Below, one piece after another: positions 1 through 13,200 of a stretch of 64,000 bases of DNA (its first letter is position 1; the number at the start of each line of letters is the position of its first letter). The position numbers and the translations under genes were made by a program. The stretch is from Prostheceraeus crozeri (Eukaryota; Platyhelminthes; Polycladida; Euryleptidae): assembly GCA_907163375.1 (NCBI GenBank), contig CAJQUW010003570.1, forward strand, positions 248,001 through 312,000, written 5' to 3'. The notes beneath the pieces are model-generated. The model had not been told where the DNA came from. It saw nothing but the letters and a program-made list of their open reading frames with translations, and did no database searches.

Positions 1-1056
1 ATACCTGACTGCAATTGTCAACTTTTCAGTCGTTGAACTTTCAGTATTTTCTAAATTCTAAAAACTAAAATTTTTACGGGAGATCAGTTACAAGTCCTCA
101 TCACAATTTTTGTGATATCACTCTCTTATAGAAGCATGATGGTTGCCTAATTAGAACTGCTATTCATGGCATGTAGTATTTGTGATTGCATGTAATATTT
201 TTGAGTTGTAAAGAGCCAGGAATTTTTGAGATGCCAATTATTATTTTAAGTTAAGATGTAGAAAATTTTTCGATTACCATCCAGTAATCATCTTCAGGTA
301 CAAAAGACTAGGGTTAGTAGACGTTTGAAGTATAAGGAATTTGAAAATGATATTTACAATGATATGGTACTGAATGATTACCATATCATTTAATATCATT
401 GTAAATTTTCAAATTCCCTATATTTCAAACTTCTACTAACCCTAGTCTTTTGTACCTGAAGATGATTACTGGATGCCAATCGAAGAATTTTGTACATCTT
501 AACATGAAATAATAATTGACATCTCAAAAATTCCTGGCTCTTTCCAACTATTTGTGATTGCAGTCACTGTTCCCAAAATGCACACTGGGAACTTTCCGCT
601 GTCGCCGTTTAGCACCAAGATAGTCATAATTTGCACAAAGCAAGATTTGCAATATGCAGCAGGCTTGTGCAACGCCGGACAGCTTAGCATTCTGTTCAAC
701 GAATCTCAACTTGACAGTCAACTTAAAGGCAGATTGTGACTAAACTGGAATAATAGAAACAATATCTATAGCTAAACTAGTTAACTTGTTTTAATTCGCA
801 ACATTGTCAAGTTAAGTTAAAGAATGTGTCATATGAAAATATCCAGCATATCAATATACGGAACATTTCTTTCATCCGAAATTTGAGTTAATCAGATCTG
901 CTAACTACTTTGCTTCTTGAGGATTAATCATTTTAGGAAGTTGTTTCATATTGACAGATGCGTGTAGATGTTATTTTCATGTGTTCCTCGACATCTGTTT
1001 CCCGACTATAGGCCTAAATATGTCTAATCATCATTTGTAATTTTGATTATCCACAG
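1..1056. other. NNT intron with a foldback element
   Basis: I see no coding exon. The main content is a large imperfect palindrome at about 204-549. The remainder is AT-rich with nothing recognisable. Confidence 0.7.
177..562. repeat. Foldback/MITE-like palindrome with 14-bp flanking direct repeats
   Basis: Arms of about 170 bp (204-377 and 378-549) are reverse complements with few mismatches. The outer ends are agttg(t/g)aaagagccagg. The central loop contains repeated 'gatatgg' words. The 14-mer tatttgtgattgca occurs at 177-190 and 549-562, immediately outside the palindrome on the right and 13 bp outside it on the left, as expected of a target-site duplication. It has no coding capacity. 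Confidence 0.75.
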
Positions 1057-1290
1057 GAAAACCAGCCCCCAAACTGATAACGAGGGAAATGGTGGAGTCA
1101 ATGAAGCCTGGCTCTGTTATTGTGGACTTAGCAGCTGAAGCCGGCGGAAATGTAGAGACGACAAGGCCTGGTGAATTGTATCGACACGCCAACGTTGTTC
1201 ATGTGGGTTATACCGATCTCCCAAGTCGTCTACCTGGACAGTCGTCAACATTGTACGGAAATAACATCTCAAAACTGCTGCTATCGATGG
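1057..1290 (+). CDS. NNT: NNT exon (end of domain I)
   Basis: The acceptor ends ...ccacag at 1056 and the donor is gtgagt at 1291. Two bases complete a split codon, then [19 protein letters not shown] and [10 protein letters not shown] follow. These are typical of the end of the NAD-binding, alanine-dehydrogenase-like domain I. The exon ends in phase 1 within ...LLLSMG. Confidence 0.96.
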
Positions 1291-4200
1291 GTGAGTAATG
1301 AACTGACCGGAACAGTGATTCTGTTTTTGCTTGTAGGTGGGGTTTGAAAAATCTGAAAATGCATGAAAGTTTAGCACAGTAGACTCTTAGTCCGGCCGCT
1401 AGTAGGTGCTTCTGCAGGGAGCGAGACCGAAAATGAGCTTTTCGGTCTTTCACACAACGATGTACACCCACGACTATAAGATCTACAACTCAGAAATGTC
1501 TGTTCTAGCTCCACTGAGATGTAATTGATTGCTTTTTACAGAGACCCTGGGCATTTCCACGCGTGACGGAATCACTTTTGAACACCTATTTTTGGATCAT
1601 TTTTAATTTTTTGGGCAAAACATTGATCATTCGTTTAAAATATGGTCCTATTTTCCTCAGAGCATGACTGAAGAATTCTACTGTGGTATTCAGATGTCAA
1701 AAAAGGATTTAGATTTTTTTAGAGGCATGTTTCAAAATCATGAATTCTTCGTGACGGAATCACGCAGAGAATTTTTCAATTTTTAATTTACGTGAACCGA
1801 GGCAAAAGTCTGCGAATCCAGAGGTCCCTTTCGCATATGCTCTCAGTATGTTTGATGGTTGGGCATGTATATACGGATGGATGAATATTTAGTTCAGATG
1901 TTGTTTATTCTCTTAGTATGGTCCGTGTTAGTCAAAGATGTCATCGTGACGGAATCACCGTGACGGAATCACTCTCCGATTTGCTCCTACAAATTCAAAT
2001 GATTTCTTCCATGCCATTCAGAATTTTCAATGTATTTCATCCAACCATGAAAACATGTCATATTTACAGCCTGAGCCGCCACGGAAGTCAACATTCTTAG
2101 ACTTATTTGCAACCTATACAAGTAGGCCTACTAGACCCATCTACAGAATGAAAAATCACTGCTAGTAGTGGCATCCAGATATGTATTTTATCCGATTCTC
2201 AGCAACAAATTGCGTGCAATATTAGGCACGCCTACCGGTACCGTTGCATCATCAAGTTTGAAAAAATAATGTATTCAAAATGTTAAATCATGTCAAAATA
2301 TCGTAGTCCTCTACGAATTGCGGAGATAGTAAATTGGGAACCGAACTTTCTCCCTTTTTCACTGTTGACAGGCTTCGGCAGTTTCCATATGCTTGCCTCC
2401 GAAATACAGTCAGTATCATCCCTAGATGGAGCAATGTAGAAATATGTCATCACGAGATATGTCATCTCTTGTAAAAGTTAATAACTTGACCCTTAACACT
2501 GTCTTCTAGCCCCTGAACGGAAGTTGATCCTAGTGCATTCGGTGCCTCTTTGATATGGAATCCTTCCCTTACTGTCAAAACTACCAAAATGGTCTGCGCT
2601 TATTAGGTGAATCTGGAAGTGCATTCATGGCACGTTTTACGGCTTTATCTATGGACTGTGGAGTATAGGAATGTGTGATGTTACTATTTCCTTTGTTTTG
2701 TTGTTTCTCGTGATACCGTTTCTGTGCTTCATTATGTCTCCTTTTAAGTTTATTTTTCCCGTTTTCAGACATAGTACTCCATCGTTTAGCTTTTCTAGAC
2801 CTTTCTCTCTCTTAATAAGTGTTATGCAAATCTAAGTCTGTCCGAACTCTGTCACATCCTCTCTGTTGACGCTCCGCAGCAGTCAATGGAATGTTTGAAA
2901 AATTATTCTATCCTGCAAAAAAAGAGATTTCCGTCCGCTAACTAATGAATCTAGATCAGGAGACTCAGAAGCACCTTTTTTCTTGGAGAAGTCTGGAGGA
3001 TCGACACCGTTAAATCATTGGCTGATGAAGTCATCAAATGAGAGCTTTTGTTAATGTATAGATGAGTTTGAAGGGAAATAGGGAACATTGCCGCTGAATT
3101 TATAGTCAAGCATCAAGCAATCATTCAGAACGTATTTTGTCATCAATGACGTTTTCAAAAAGTCATGTAAAGTCCCATTTCATGTTCTCTTGAGCAGAGA
3201 TACGCTTCTTGGTTGTACATTTAACATAAACGTAGCTAATAGATAGCAGTCACTGCTACTAGAACTAATATTTCTTGAGTTTGATTTTGATTGCCATCAA
3301 CACAATCATGTCGTACTCTTATACTCTTACTGGCTCCCTGTGAAATGCAATGACATGTACTACAGAAACACATGGAAATTATCCGCTACCGCACATGCTT
3401 ACGTGTATAACTCTCTTAGTTTCCCCTCATACTCCTCATGTTTGCAAGGTGAACTCGAAGCCTCCTCTATTTTTCCAGCAATTCCATCGAGCAATTCCGT
3501 CACAGTGATTCCGTCACGTGACGGAATCATTTTTCCATTACTACTTTATACATACCCGAGAAAAAACTTAGCCTAATCTAGTTTATTTCCTATCGAGTGA
3601 ATGCAGAGCATCTAGATTTTCAAAGAAAAATATTTAAATCTAGTCTTGTGAGATGCATAATTAGTATTTTTTCGTGACGGAATCACTTTTTGACAGACTA
3701 TGAAATAGGCCTAGATGCATAATGCAGTAAATGCAAATCTACTGGATTTGAAGTACCTCAATATTAAAGTTATTAGCCGTGAGGACTCAACAAAGTATTT
3801 ATGTCGAAACTTATCAGTCTCAAGCCTGTCATAAAAGTGATCAAGTAATTACTATAAAAATCATGAATTTTTAAAGATTTATTTGCATGATTTTAAATTA
3901 GTTACTGTGTCGAATAACTTATCAGCAAGTTGATCAGACAAATAGAATTTGAAATTTCATAATATGTGTATGAGGAATATACTAGTGCTCATGCGAAAAT
4001 TGGAACTTGAAATTTTGACATTTTTTAATTTCTCGCGTGGAAATGCCCCCGAAAGCTATAAAATCAATCAATTAATCATTTATCAATGTTGTATGTATCT
4101 AAGTGTATGTTCCATCTATAAAATTCTCAAATCATTCAGTGCTTTGCAAAATATCCGATATATTATGATTTTTGTGCATTTCAACTAGTTAGCATGACTT

Positions 4201-7200
4201 TCAAGCCCCATACACGTATGCTACTAAATAGACTACATATTTGCATATTTGAGCACATTGGCCAACATGTTTACTGACATTCGATATTTGATCGATATTG
4301 ACCAAAATAATTTAGGCCTTGTTCACCCGTATACTGGTAATAAAGGCATATGGACTTTGGCATACTATATCCATTTAGTATATCATACTCTCGAGAAAAC
4401 ATAGTAACCAGCAACACAAATCGTGATTAGCATTACAGGCATATAGGGTTTCAATTTAAAGCAATTGTTAATAATGCAGAAGTCAAAGACAAGAAGAACT
4501 GCAAATGGTACATCGGGCAGACCTTGCACAAGCAAATATCTTGGCACTCAATACTTACACTCCGAAGCATAGGAACTGACGGTCTTTTACAGACTTCACG
4601 ACATTTATAGATTACGGCTACTTCAATCAATTCTGAATTAGTATGAGAGACTAGTAATATTAAAGCAATTAATTTGTTAGATTTTGCAAGGAAATATGAA
4701 TATTTGCTGGTAATGATTATTCAAGGAAAGACAATTAAAACACTTTCTTCCGATGAGAAACCGTTTTCTACCATCCCGTATTGCAGGTGAAAAGGATCAC
4801 TTTAACATCGATTTGGAAGATGAAGTGGTTCGTGGCAGTATTATCCTTCAAAATGGAAAGCTTCTGTGGCCTCCACCGCCACCGAAGGAAGTCCCACAAC
4901 CAGCGGCTGCTCCCGCAGCAGCTGCCGCGAAAGTGGAGCCAAAGGAACCGAATTACTTCGGTGACACATTGAAAAGTGCTATGATGCTCTCCGGAGGATT
5001 GGTCGGTGTGACGCAGTTGGGTGCTGCCTCTCCAACACCTGCGTTCGCCACCATGATCACCACGTTCAGGTGAGGCATAAAAAATTGTGAATCAAATACT
5101 CTGAAGGTATAAAAAGTAGCTACCTCGATCGAACCCAGAAGGGATAGAATCATATGTGTCTATACATTTCATTCTGCTATGACTCCAATTGGATATGTAT
5201 TTGATGTAGTAGTGAAAGTTACCTGCATCGTGCGGTATGACTTCAGTCACAATTAGGAAATTGTTGATGAGTATCAGGAATCAAAATCAGTTACAGTAGT
5301 GACGCGGAGAATTGGATAATTGTCGGTACTCATTCAGATATACTCCTCTTTAATTTTATTTTCTTTTATTATGTAATGGATATATTCATCTTCTAGTCAA
5401 ATTTTCTATGTTGAAATTTCTATATTTCAATTTAAAAATGATATCAGTCGACATATTGTCCCTGAAGATGGATGCTGATACTAGCATTCGAGCACGCAAT
5501 TCGCATTTAACCCTACATAGGACTAACTCAATTATTACATTTGGTGCTTGACACAAAATATTTCACAAATCGACATTCTAAATGTAAGGTTTATAGCAAA
5601 TGCTGCACAGTAAAAGAGATATTATAATGCCTTTATTTCACATAATTGCTTTATTTTAACGTGTTATGGGAACGTCTAATTTAAAATAGAATGATTCGTG
5701 TCTTTCCTGGCAATTATATTTTGCATTTGGTGTTCCGAAAACATCAGTGTAGACTAGTACGTTTTAAGTGAGTATAGAGATGCGTGTAGGTGTGACTACG
5801 TGGCAACAGACAGGAATTAAGAATATCTGCCGCAACCCAAAGATTAAAGAACAAAGAAAGCTTCAGAATTTTCAAAAATATTTGAAGATTTCATCGTTGG
5901 AGTGAAAAAACTTGGATTTTTTATAACTCAAAGAATTTAGTTGAAGTGTCTATATGCAGTCATGATAGCATGATAGCATGGGCCTACATCATAGCAGTGC
6001 TTCCGTTTCAAGTTTGTTGTCTGCCCGCAGAACGATCTGTTTTCAAGTCAATAGAATTTCTCGTACTCTGAAGCTTAATGTCATCGCGGTAATATTGTCA
6101 TGGTAACACGAATTGTCTTTCTCCCTTGTTCCTTCGACGATTCGTTTAGCACTGACTTTGTAGCTTAGTTCTTGTAGGAGTGCGGTTATTAAATGCCATG
6201 TGTGCTGACATTACATCGTACTAAATGGGTTGTATTTATGACCCCTACACCCATTGCGAATGAACCGTGCAAGTCTCATAATATGTTGAAGACGAAGGCC
6301 CAGTTATTTTCATTCAATTGCCGGGTTGCGCTATTGAATAGCGCCCGTCGTATTTAATGTGAATCTTCGAAAACTAAAAGTTTACGCGGCGAGTAAGTGG
6401 AAAATGAAAGACAATAATAGGTTTGGACTTTGATGAACCCATCAAACATCACTAAAGTCGACCAGAGTAGTCATTAAGGCTTTCAATTGTGTAGATGTTA
6501 CTGAGATTTGGGAAGACCGAGATGAAAACTGATGGAAAGCCTAGTTCCTGTATTTGCAATGTATACGTATATCGTAATCGGAATGTCGGTAAGCAGCTAG
6601 CAGTTGCGAGTATCCTCCAAGGACTAGCTAGCGTCCGAGGATATCTGGATTATTTGTCCAATAAAACAATGACGATGTTCCTGCTAGAATTCATCCGAAG
6701 TAATGGCTTGGACTACGTTAAATGATGACAAACTCTATGTTGAATATGATGTCATTGAGAATATTAAAAGTTAAATTCCTAATACTGCAAGTTTTATGTC
6801 ACATTGACCAAAACTTCAATGACTACAGGCTTCCTACCCAGGCTGCAAGAAATGGTTACTTACAGGTCAACGGAAGTAGGGAAAGTAACCAAACTTCATA
6901 GCGCTAACAGAACAATAATTAAAAGTGAATAGGAGTACTACTTTTGTTTCATCAACTGAATTTTAGAAAAGGGTGGTTGGTTTGGAAGATAGAATTAGTG
7001 ATGTGAATTTCTTTAATGGATTTTAACAGACTGATGATGCAATTTCTAGCGAAAATGACTCGATAAATTTGTGCATGCTGATCTGCTTATGCTAGTATTC
7101 ATGGCGAACTTAGACACATAAGAAAATGGATTTTTTCATCATGGAAATAACAGCATATAGTTCAAATAATTACTAAAGCAACCATAGACGCGAGTTTTAT

Positions 7201-10200
7201 GTTCTTATCTGAATGTAGGCCTATGTCTTGATTATCGTTAGATAGTGATATTGTGCATGAAATTCACCAGAGGATGAAGCATGTCATCATCATCGTTTAG
7301 CGTCCTTATTTTCCCATTATCTTGGGGTTGGACGTATGACAATGGCTCTTCTCCAACTGCTCCTGTTCTGAGCTAGCTCTTCCCTGATTTCCAGCTATGC
7401 CATATCTTCTTCCACGCACCTTCTCCACGTCTTCTTCGGTCTTCCTCTCTGTCTCCTTCCATCTACTTCCTTCACAAGGCAACCTTCTTCCATTCCACCC
7501 TACTGGCTATATCAATACACTTATTTAGCAACAAACTGGTGATCTCTCTCCATCTATTCCAAGCTGTTGGCACTCTCGCCTTCACTGTCCTTTCCACTCC
7601 CGCTTCAGAGTCAAACTCATCTCCCAAGTAGCAAAACTGATCTACATCTTGTAAACATGTTGTAAACGCATTACAAAAGCATGTAAACATACAAAAAATC
7701 TCAATTATTCAAAAAGTAGATCTCAGATTTTCTGCAGTGTAATTTTTCATTTAGAATTATATGATTCATGTTTTCAAGTCATCTATACACTCGAATGTGA
7801 AGAATCCATGCTTTAAATTAATATCAATGGATAATGGGTGGCCTAGACTTTTATCATTCCATTGGAACGACACAGTATTCCCGGGTAATATTGTAACTAG
7901 GAGCCATATTGTCTAGCAAAATATAGAAAACGTGTGCTAAGATGGATTGTTGTGTGTTTTTAAAGCTTTTGATGCGTGTCAGCGTAATCGGAGACGGCTT
8001 CTAGCTTGCACCTATGTACCTCGCAGGATAAGTCACAAGGAAATCCCATAGGATTTCCAGTTATTTACGAGACTTGTCGTAGCTATTGCCTTATGTCTCC
8101 GTGTATACAACATGCGACATCTATGTCCGTATCCTTGTACATTAATATCATTGCATTCTTGCAGTTTGGCCGGTATTGTCGGATATCACACCGTGTGGGG
8201 AGTAACGCCAGCTTTGCATTCGCCTCTCATGTCGGTGACCAACGCCGTCTCCGGAATCACAGCTGTTGGTGGATTGCTGTTGATGGGCGGAGGCCTCTAT
8301 CCATCATCTATTGCTCAATCTCTCGCCACTACCGCCGCCTTCATCTCCTCCATCAACATCGGCGGTGGATTTCTGGTCACTCAACGAATGTTGGACATGT
8401 TCAGACGTCCAACTGATCCTCCAGAATACAATTATCTCTACGGCGTCCCACTAGCTGCTTTCATGGCCGCCTATGCTGGTAACGCCTATCACTACGGACC
8501 TAACATCCACGACCTTCATCAGATGGCCTACTTGGCCTCCAGTTTGTGCTGTGTTGGCGCCATCACTGGACTGAGCTCTCAAAGCACGAGCAGACTCGGC
8601 AACATCCTCGGCATGATCGGTGTCACAGGAGGTATCTCCGCTACTCTTGGTATCTTGAAGCCTGACGCGGCTCTGTTGACGCAGATGGGCATGGCATGCG
8701 GTGTCGGCGGAACTATTGGTAAGGGAAATTGACGTTCGCTGCGCAGTGATAGCTGTTAATGGAAAATGAAAAAATAAAAAAGTAAATTTGTATGATCGAC
8801 CAATAGTAGGAGTTACAGCAAGACCGGATGACTACATAACCCGGTTAAATCTAAATTCGGTCATGAAAATTGCCGCCAATGTGACATGATGGGCTCGTAT
8901 TGCGTTGCTGCCATTTTGTGGCGGGACCGTTGTTCCCTGTAGTTATTAGAACTATTGCTTTTTGTTGAACGCATCAATTTTAGGACGTTTTTGCTATTAT
9001 ATATGAAGAATAAATGACTCTTTCAAGAAATCAATAGAAGCAGATAGAGTACTATAGTTACGCAAATATAACACGCAATAGACCAGTTGTAACATGCGAC
9101 TGGCGAGCGATGTTCTCGCAATCACATCAAATAATGGATGATTGCGTGCATGATCAAATGCAAGGTTTGATTTTGTTAAAGATTTATGTTCAATTATTAG
9201 CTAATTATATGAATGATGTATTTTGCAGCTGCTCCCAAATTTTCTAAAATGTGAAAGCAGTTTCATTGTAAATTGATTGCAAGGCTGAATTTTTCGATAA
9301 ATTCCATTTAGATAACAACGGACTGGAAAATTTTCGACTTTACAAATCGTGACTTTTGAACGTGAAAAGCGGAACGTTGAATAAAATTGGATTTTTGGAG
9401 ACTTAAAAAACATTTAATTTCACGCTTGAAGGTTCATCTAAAATGAAATTCTTCAATAACTTGTCTGAAGTCAAGTCTTAGGTCTTAATAACTTCAGTCA
9501 TAGAGACGCCGGATAATGTTGACAATGATGATATGTCTGGAAACCAAAATACCGGTGCACAATGGAATTCAGACTAGCAGAACGTGTGTATTTAATACAC
9601 AGAGGGTGTGTAGAAAGATATACAAACATCACCCAGGATCATCTTTTTACAGTGTATTGACATCACATGATTGCATGTACATATGCGGTAATGATTTCCA
9701 TTATTGAAGAAGGATATATTGTAAATCTGATGATGCCTAGCACACCCTCCACACTCAACAGAACCCCTTTAGCTTTATTTTGAGGTTTACCGTAGTCATC
9801 AGCAGCATGTGACATTCAGTCCTATAACGTTATTTAGAAAACTCCCTCTAACGGGTCGATAGTCAAACATGAACCGTTCATGGCGACTTTTGAAGCTCAT
9901 GATTACCTCGAGATTTCAAGTCTCTCCAAGTGATTCACCCTTAATTTCAATCGCAGCTGTTGTCTCTGTTGTTGATAAGAAATCTTTGGAAATAGGTCCT
10001 ACATGTTATACCGCTTTTGACCGAGAAAATGAGTAGAGTGACTCAGTCAGACCTAAGTTACTGATTTCTTCATCTGGGCAGACATCTCTTATTTTTGTGC
10101 ATAAGTTACATGTATTTGAGCACAGTTGATTTCGATTAAATACTTTGAGCAGCAAGTTATTACATGTAAGTGACTTTATCTATTTATTTTTGAATTTTAT

Positions 10201-13200
10201 ACATCTCGGCAAATGACCATGATACAGGAAATGCATAGCTTATAGTGCATTCACCATAATGGAACGAACCCAATCAATTACATGTGGAAGCACGATAATC
10301 TAGGCGGCATTATATTTCCTGTATGATATTGAATTCTTGCACTAGTGCGAGAACTGCAATGATATCTCAATACATTCAATCAGCGGTGGGCCGATGTGAC
10401 AAGATGCGACATTTTTTCATCTCAAAATAAAATGTGACATAATGTGTATTTTTCATTGTTAGTGTGACAAAATGTGACAAATTTGCATTACCAGAAAATA
10501 ATTTGACAGAAGTAATGTTTTTACGGTGGTATGACATAATATATTGAGGTTTAAACACTCAGAGGAGCATCAACTTCGTCTGAGTGAAATAACAGATTTG
10601 TTCTTTGACTTTGATTTGTATTCGGAATATGCAAGGTAGATATGCTTCTCCGTGCTTCCATTGGTGACTTGCACTTCCGCCAGGTAAATCGTGATCCTAC
10701 TAGTTCGCTTGTTTAAAGTTGACTTTGAGCTTGATGGCCCGATTGCAACATTCATTCCATGTGGTCATGCGTTTTTCGATTGTCATTTCCAGATCGCAGT
10801 ATTCCTTGCGAAGTTGTAGTTCCGATAATGCACACAATCCAAGGAAAATAACAATTGTAACAAAACTCGGTGTGATATTTCTTCGCTGAAAACAGAATTA
10901 CGAGTAAAAGTGCTCTTTTTTGTGCGAATTTTTATTGTCTGTGAATTCTTTTGTTGAATTTATTCCAAATGCGTGCTTATTGTTTACCATCAAAATGAAT
11001 TCAAGGCATTGAAAATAATCATAATTGCAATAAGACTACGCTTGAGTGTCATTTTTCACTTAAAACAAAAATAAAGGTGTTAAGGTCTTACCCATGGTTT
11101 GTTTCGCTGTTACCACAAATCTCGGGGCAACTTAGATTCTTAAGTGGCAATTTCTATGAAACTCTTTATATGACAAAGAGTAGTAATAATCCATAAATTA
11201 AAGGTTTCTAGATCTTGTCCCGTTATAACGCCGCTTGATGTACATTCATCGATAGGGCAGCAAAAATGGCAATTTCGACAGCTGCCAATTTCCTGGACAT
11301 CATGTGTCAAATTTTATACATATGTTTCCATCTGCATGTGACGAAATGTGACATTTATGTCAATGGGATGTGGCAAAACGTGACATTAACGCTCATCGAT
11401 ATGTGACAAAATGTGACAAATCTTGAATATCAAAATGTGACAAAATGTGTCACAGATCCAAATGGGGCGCCCCACCCCTGATTCAATGCATATGTAGACT
11501 ATCCTTGCAAGAATCACTTTTTCAATGCACCGATAAAAATGCAAAGAATTGCAATATCATAATGGAAATGCATTTCTCATAATAGCAACTCCAGATGGTC
11601 GAAACATTTGTTTGGTATTTTTACTTGTGAATTGATGCAGTTGATTTTTGATTCTGTAATCTAAATATGCATTGAACACGTATAAATGCATGGAATCTAC
11701 ATTTGATTCTTGACTCAATGTTCCTTTCACAGGCGCGGTGATGGCTAAGAGGATGGAAGTCACTGATTTGCCACAGATGGTAGCTCTTTTCCACAGTCTA
11801 GTCGGTGCAGCCGCTGTGTTGACATGCGTCGCCAATTTCATGGTGGAACAGCCGCATCTAGGGGAGAACCCCGCTGCTGAAGTGCTCAAGACAGTCGCTT
11901 TCCTTGGTACCTTCATCGGAGGTGTCACTTTCACAGGTACATGTCAACTGTTTGTGTCATTTGATACTATGTAGGCTACCATTGCCCTGCGAGTTGCAAT
12001 TAACCTGAAAGTAGCATCTGCGTGGTGAAAGACAACTCTAAACCAAACCGGCCATTATACGGGAGGTGCATTGAAGCGCTTAAATAAAAGACAGTCGTTC
12101 CCTTCGTTAAGACAAATTTACATTGTTTTAAAAACACATGCCAAGAAAATGCCTTCAAAAGGGGTCTGTATATGTGTTTTTAAAACAATATGATGATTCC
12201 AAATATTCGTTGTTGTACAATTACGTTTCCTTGGTGTTATGTGGGACGCGAAACCTGATTGGTATCACCATGAGGATGTTATTTCTAAGAAAGCGTCCTC
12301 AAGAATTTTTGGTCCTTATAAACCTGAAACTTTTTCTTTCGACTATGGATCTATTTCATATTTATAATAATTATCTCAATCCTTCAATACGCGGCACCGC
12401 TTTTAGTGAGTTTGAGAAAGAGAAATGAAGCTGTAATGCAGAGCATAGAACGCAGATCACATTAAGTTATATGTGGCTCATCAGAATGTGATTGTGCTAA
12501 TTTTCTCTTTCTAAAATATCGTCGTTTAATTTTTGGTGTTAAATTGTTTACTTCTCTTGTCGATGATTTGGATCACCCCCTGTTCTCTAATTTTTCAGGA
12601 AATTTCGCATGCCAGTGAGCAACTTGGCAATGAAAAATTAACTACATTGTAACGACAATGATTCGCTTGCTGAATGATGGCTTTTCATAGTCTGTAAAGT
12701 AATGCGTGTTTAGTTTCTATCACTTCCGTCAGCACAATTCAGTTGTATTTTATCGTGACTGTATAAATATTTGCTTTTGCTAGATTGACTTATGAAGCTT
12801 ATTGTGATGTATTTTGTACGTTAGCCTCACGATCCCCACTATTGAAGCAGATTTTTTTCAAATATACGCTTATCATTATAAAGTAAATTTGTCTTAACGA
12901 AGGTGTGAGCGACGGTCTTTTATTTAAACGCTTAAAGACAGCACTCCTTATACATCCGCATAAACAGTAGCTGAAAAATTATTGTCACAAAATTGTCTTC
13001 AATACGAGTATGTGTCTGATATCGAACAACATGTTGCTTAACAGCGTCTCAATTCCAGGCACCTAAACAAATGTCAAGAATATCTGTGTTTCTGTATACT
13101 ACTTATTAAAGCGTTTTGGTAACAAGTGCTGAAATTGTTTCGTCAAGCAGGAAAGAAATAAGTTGAATCAAAAATTATTTAGTAACTCTTGAGGTTTGCG

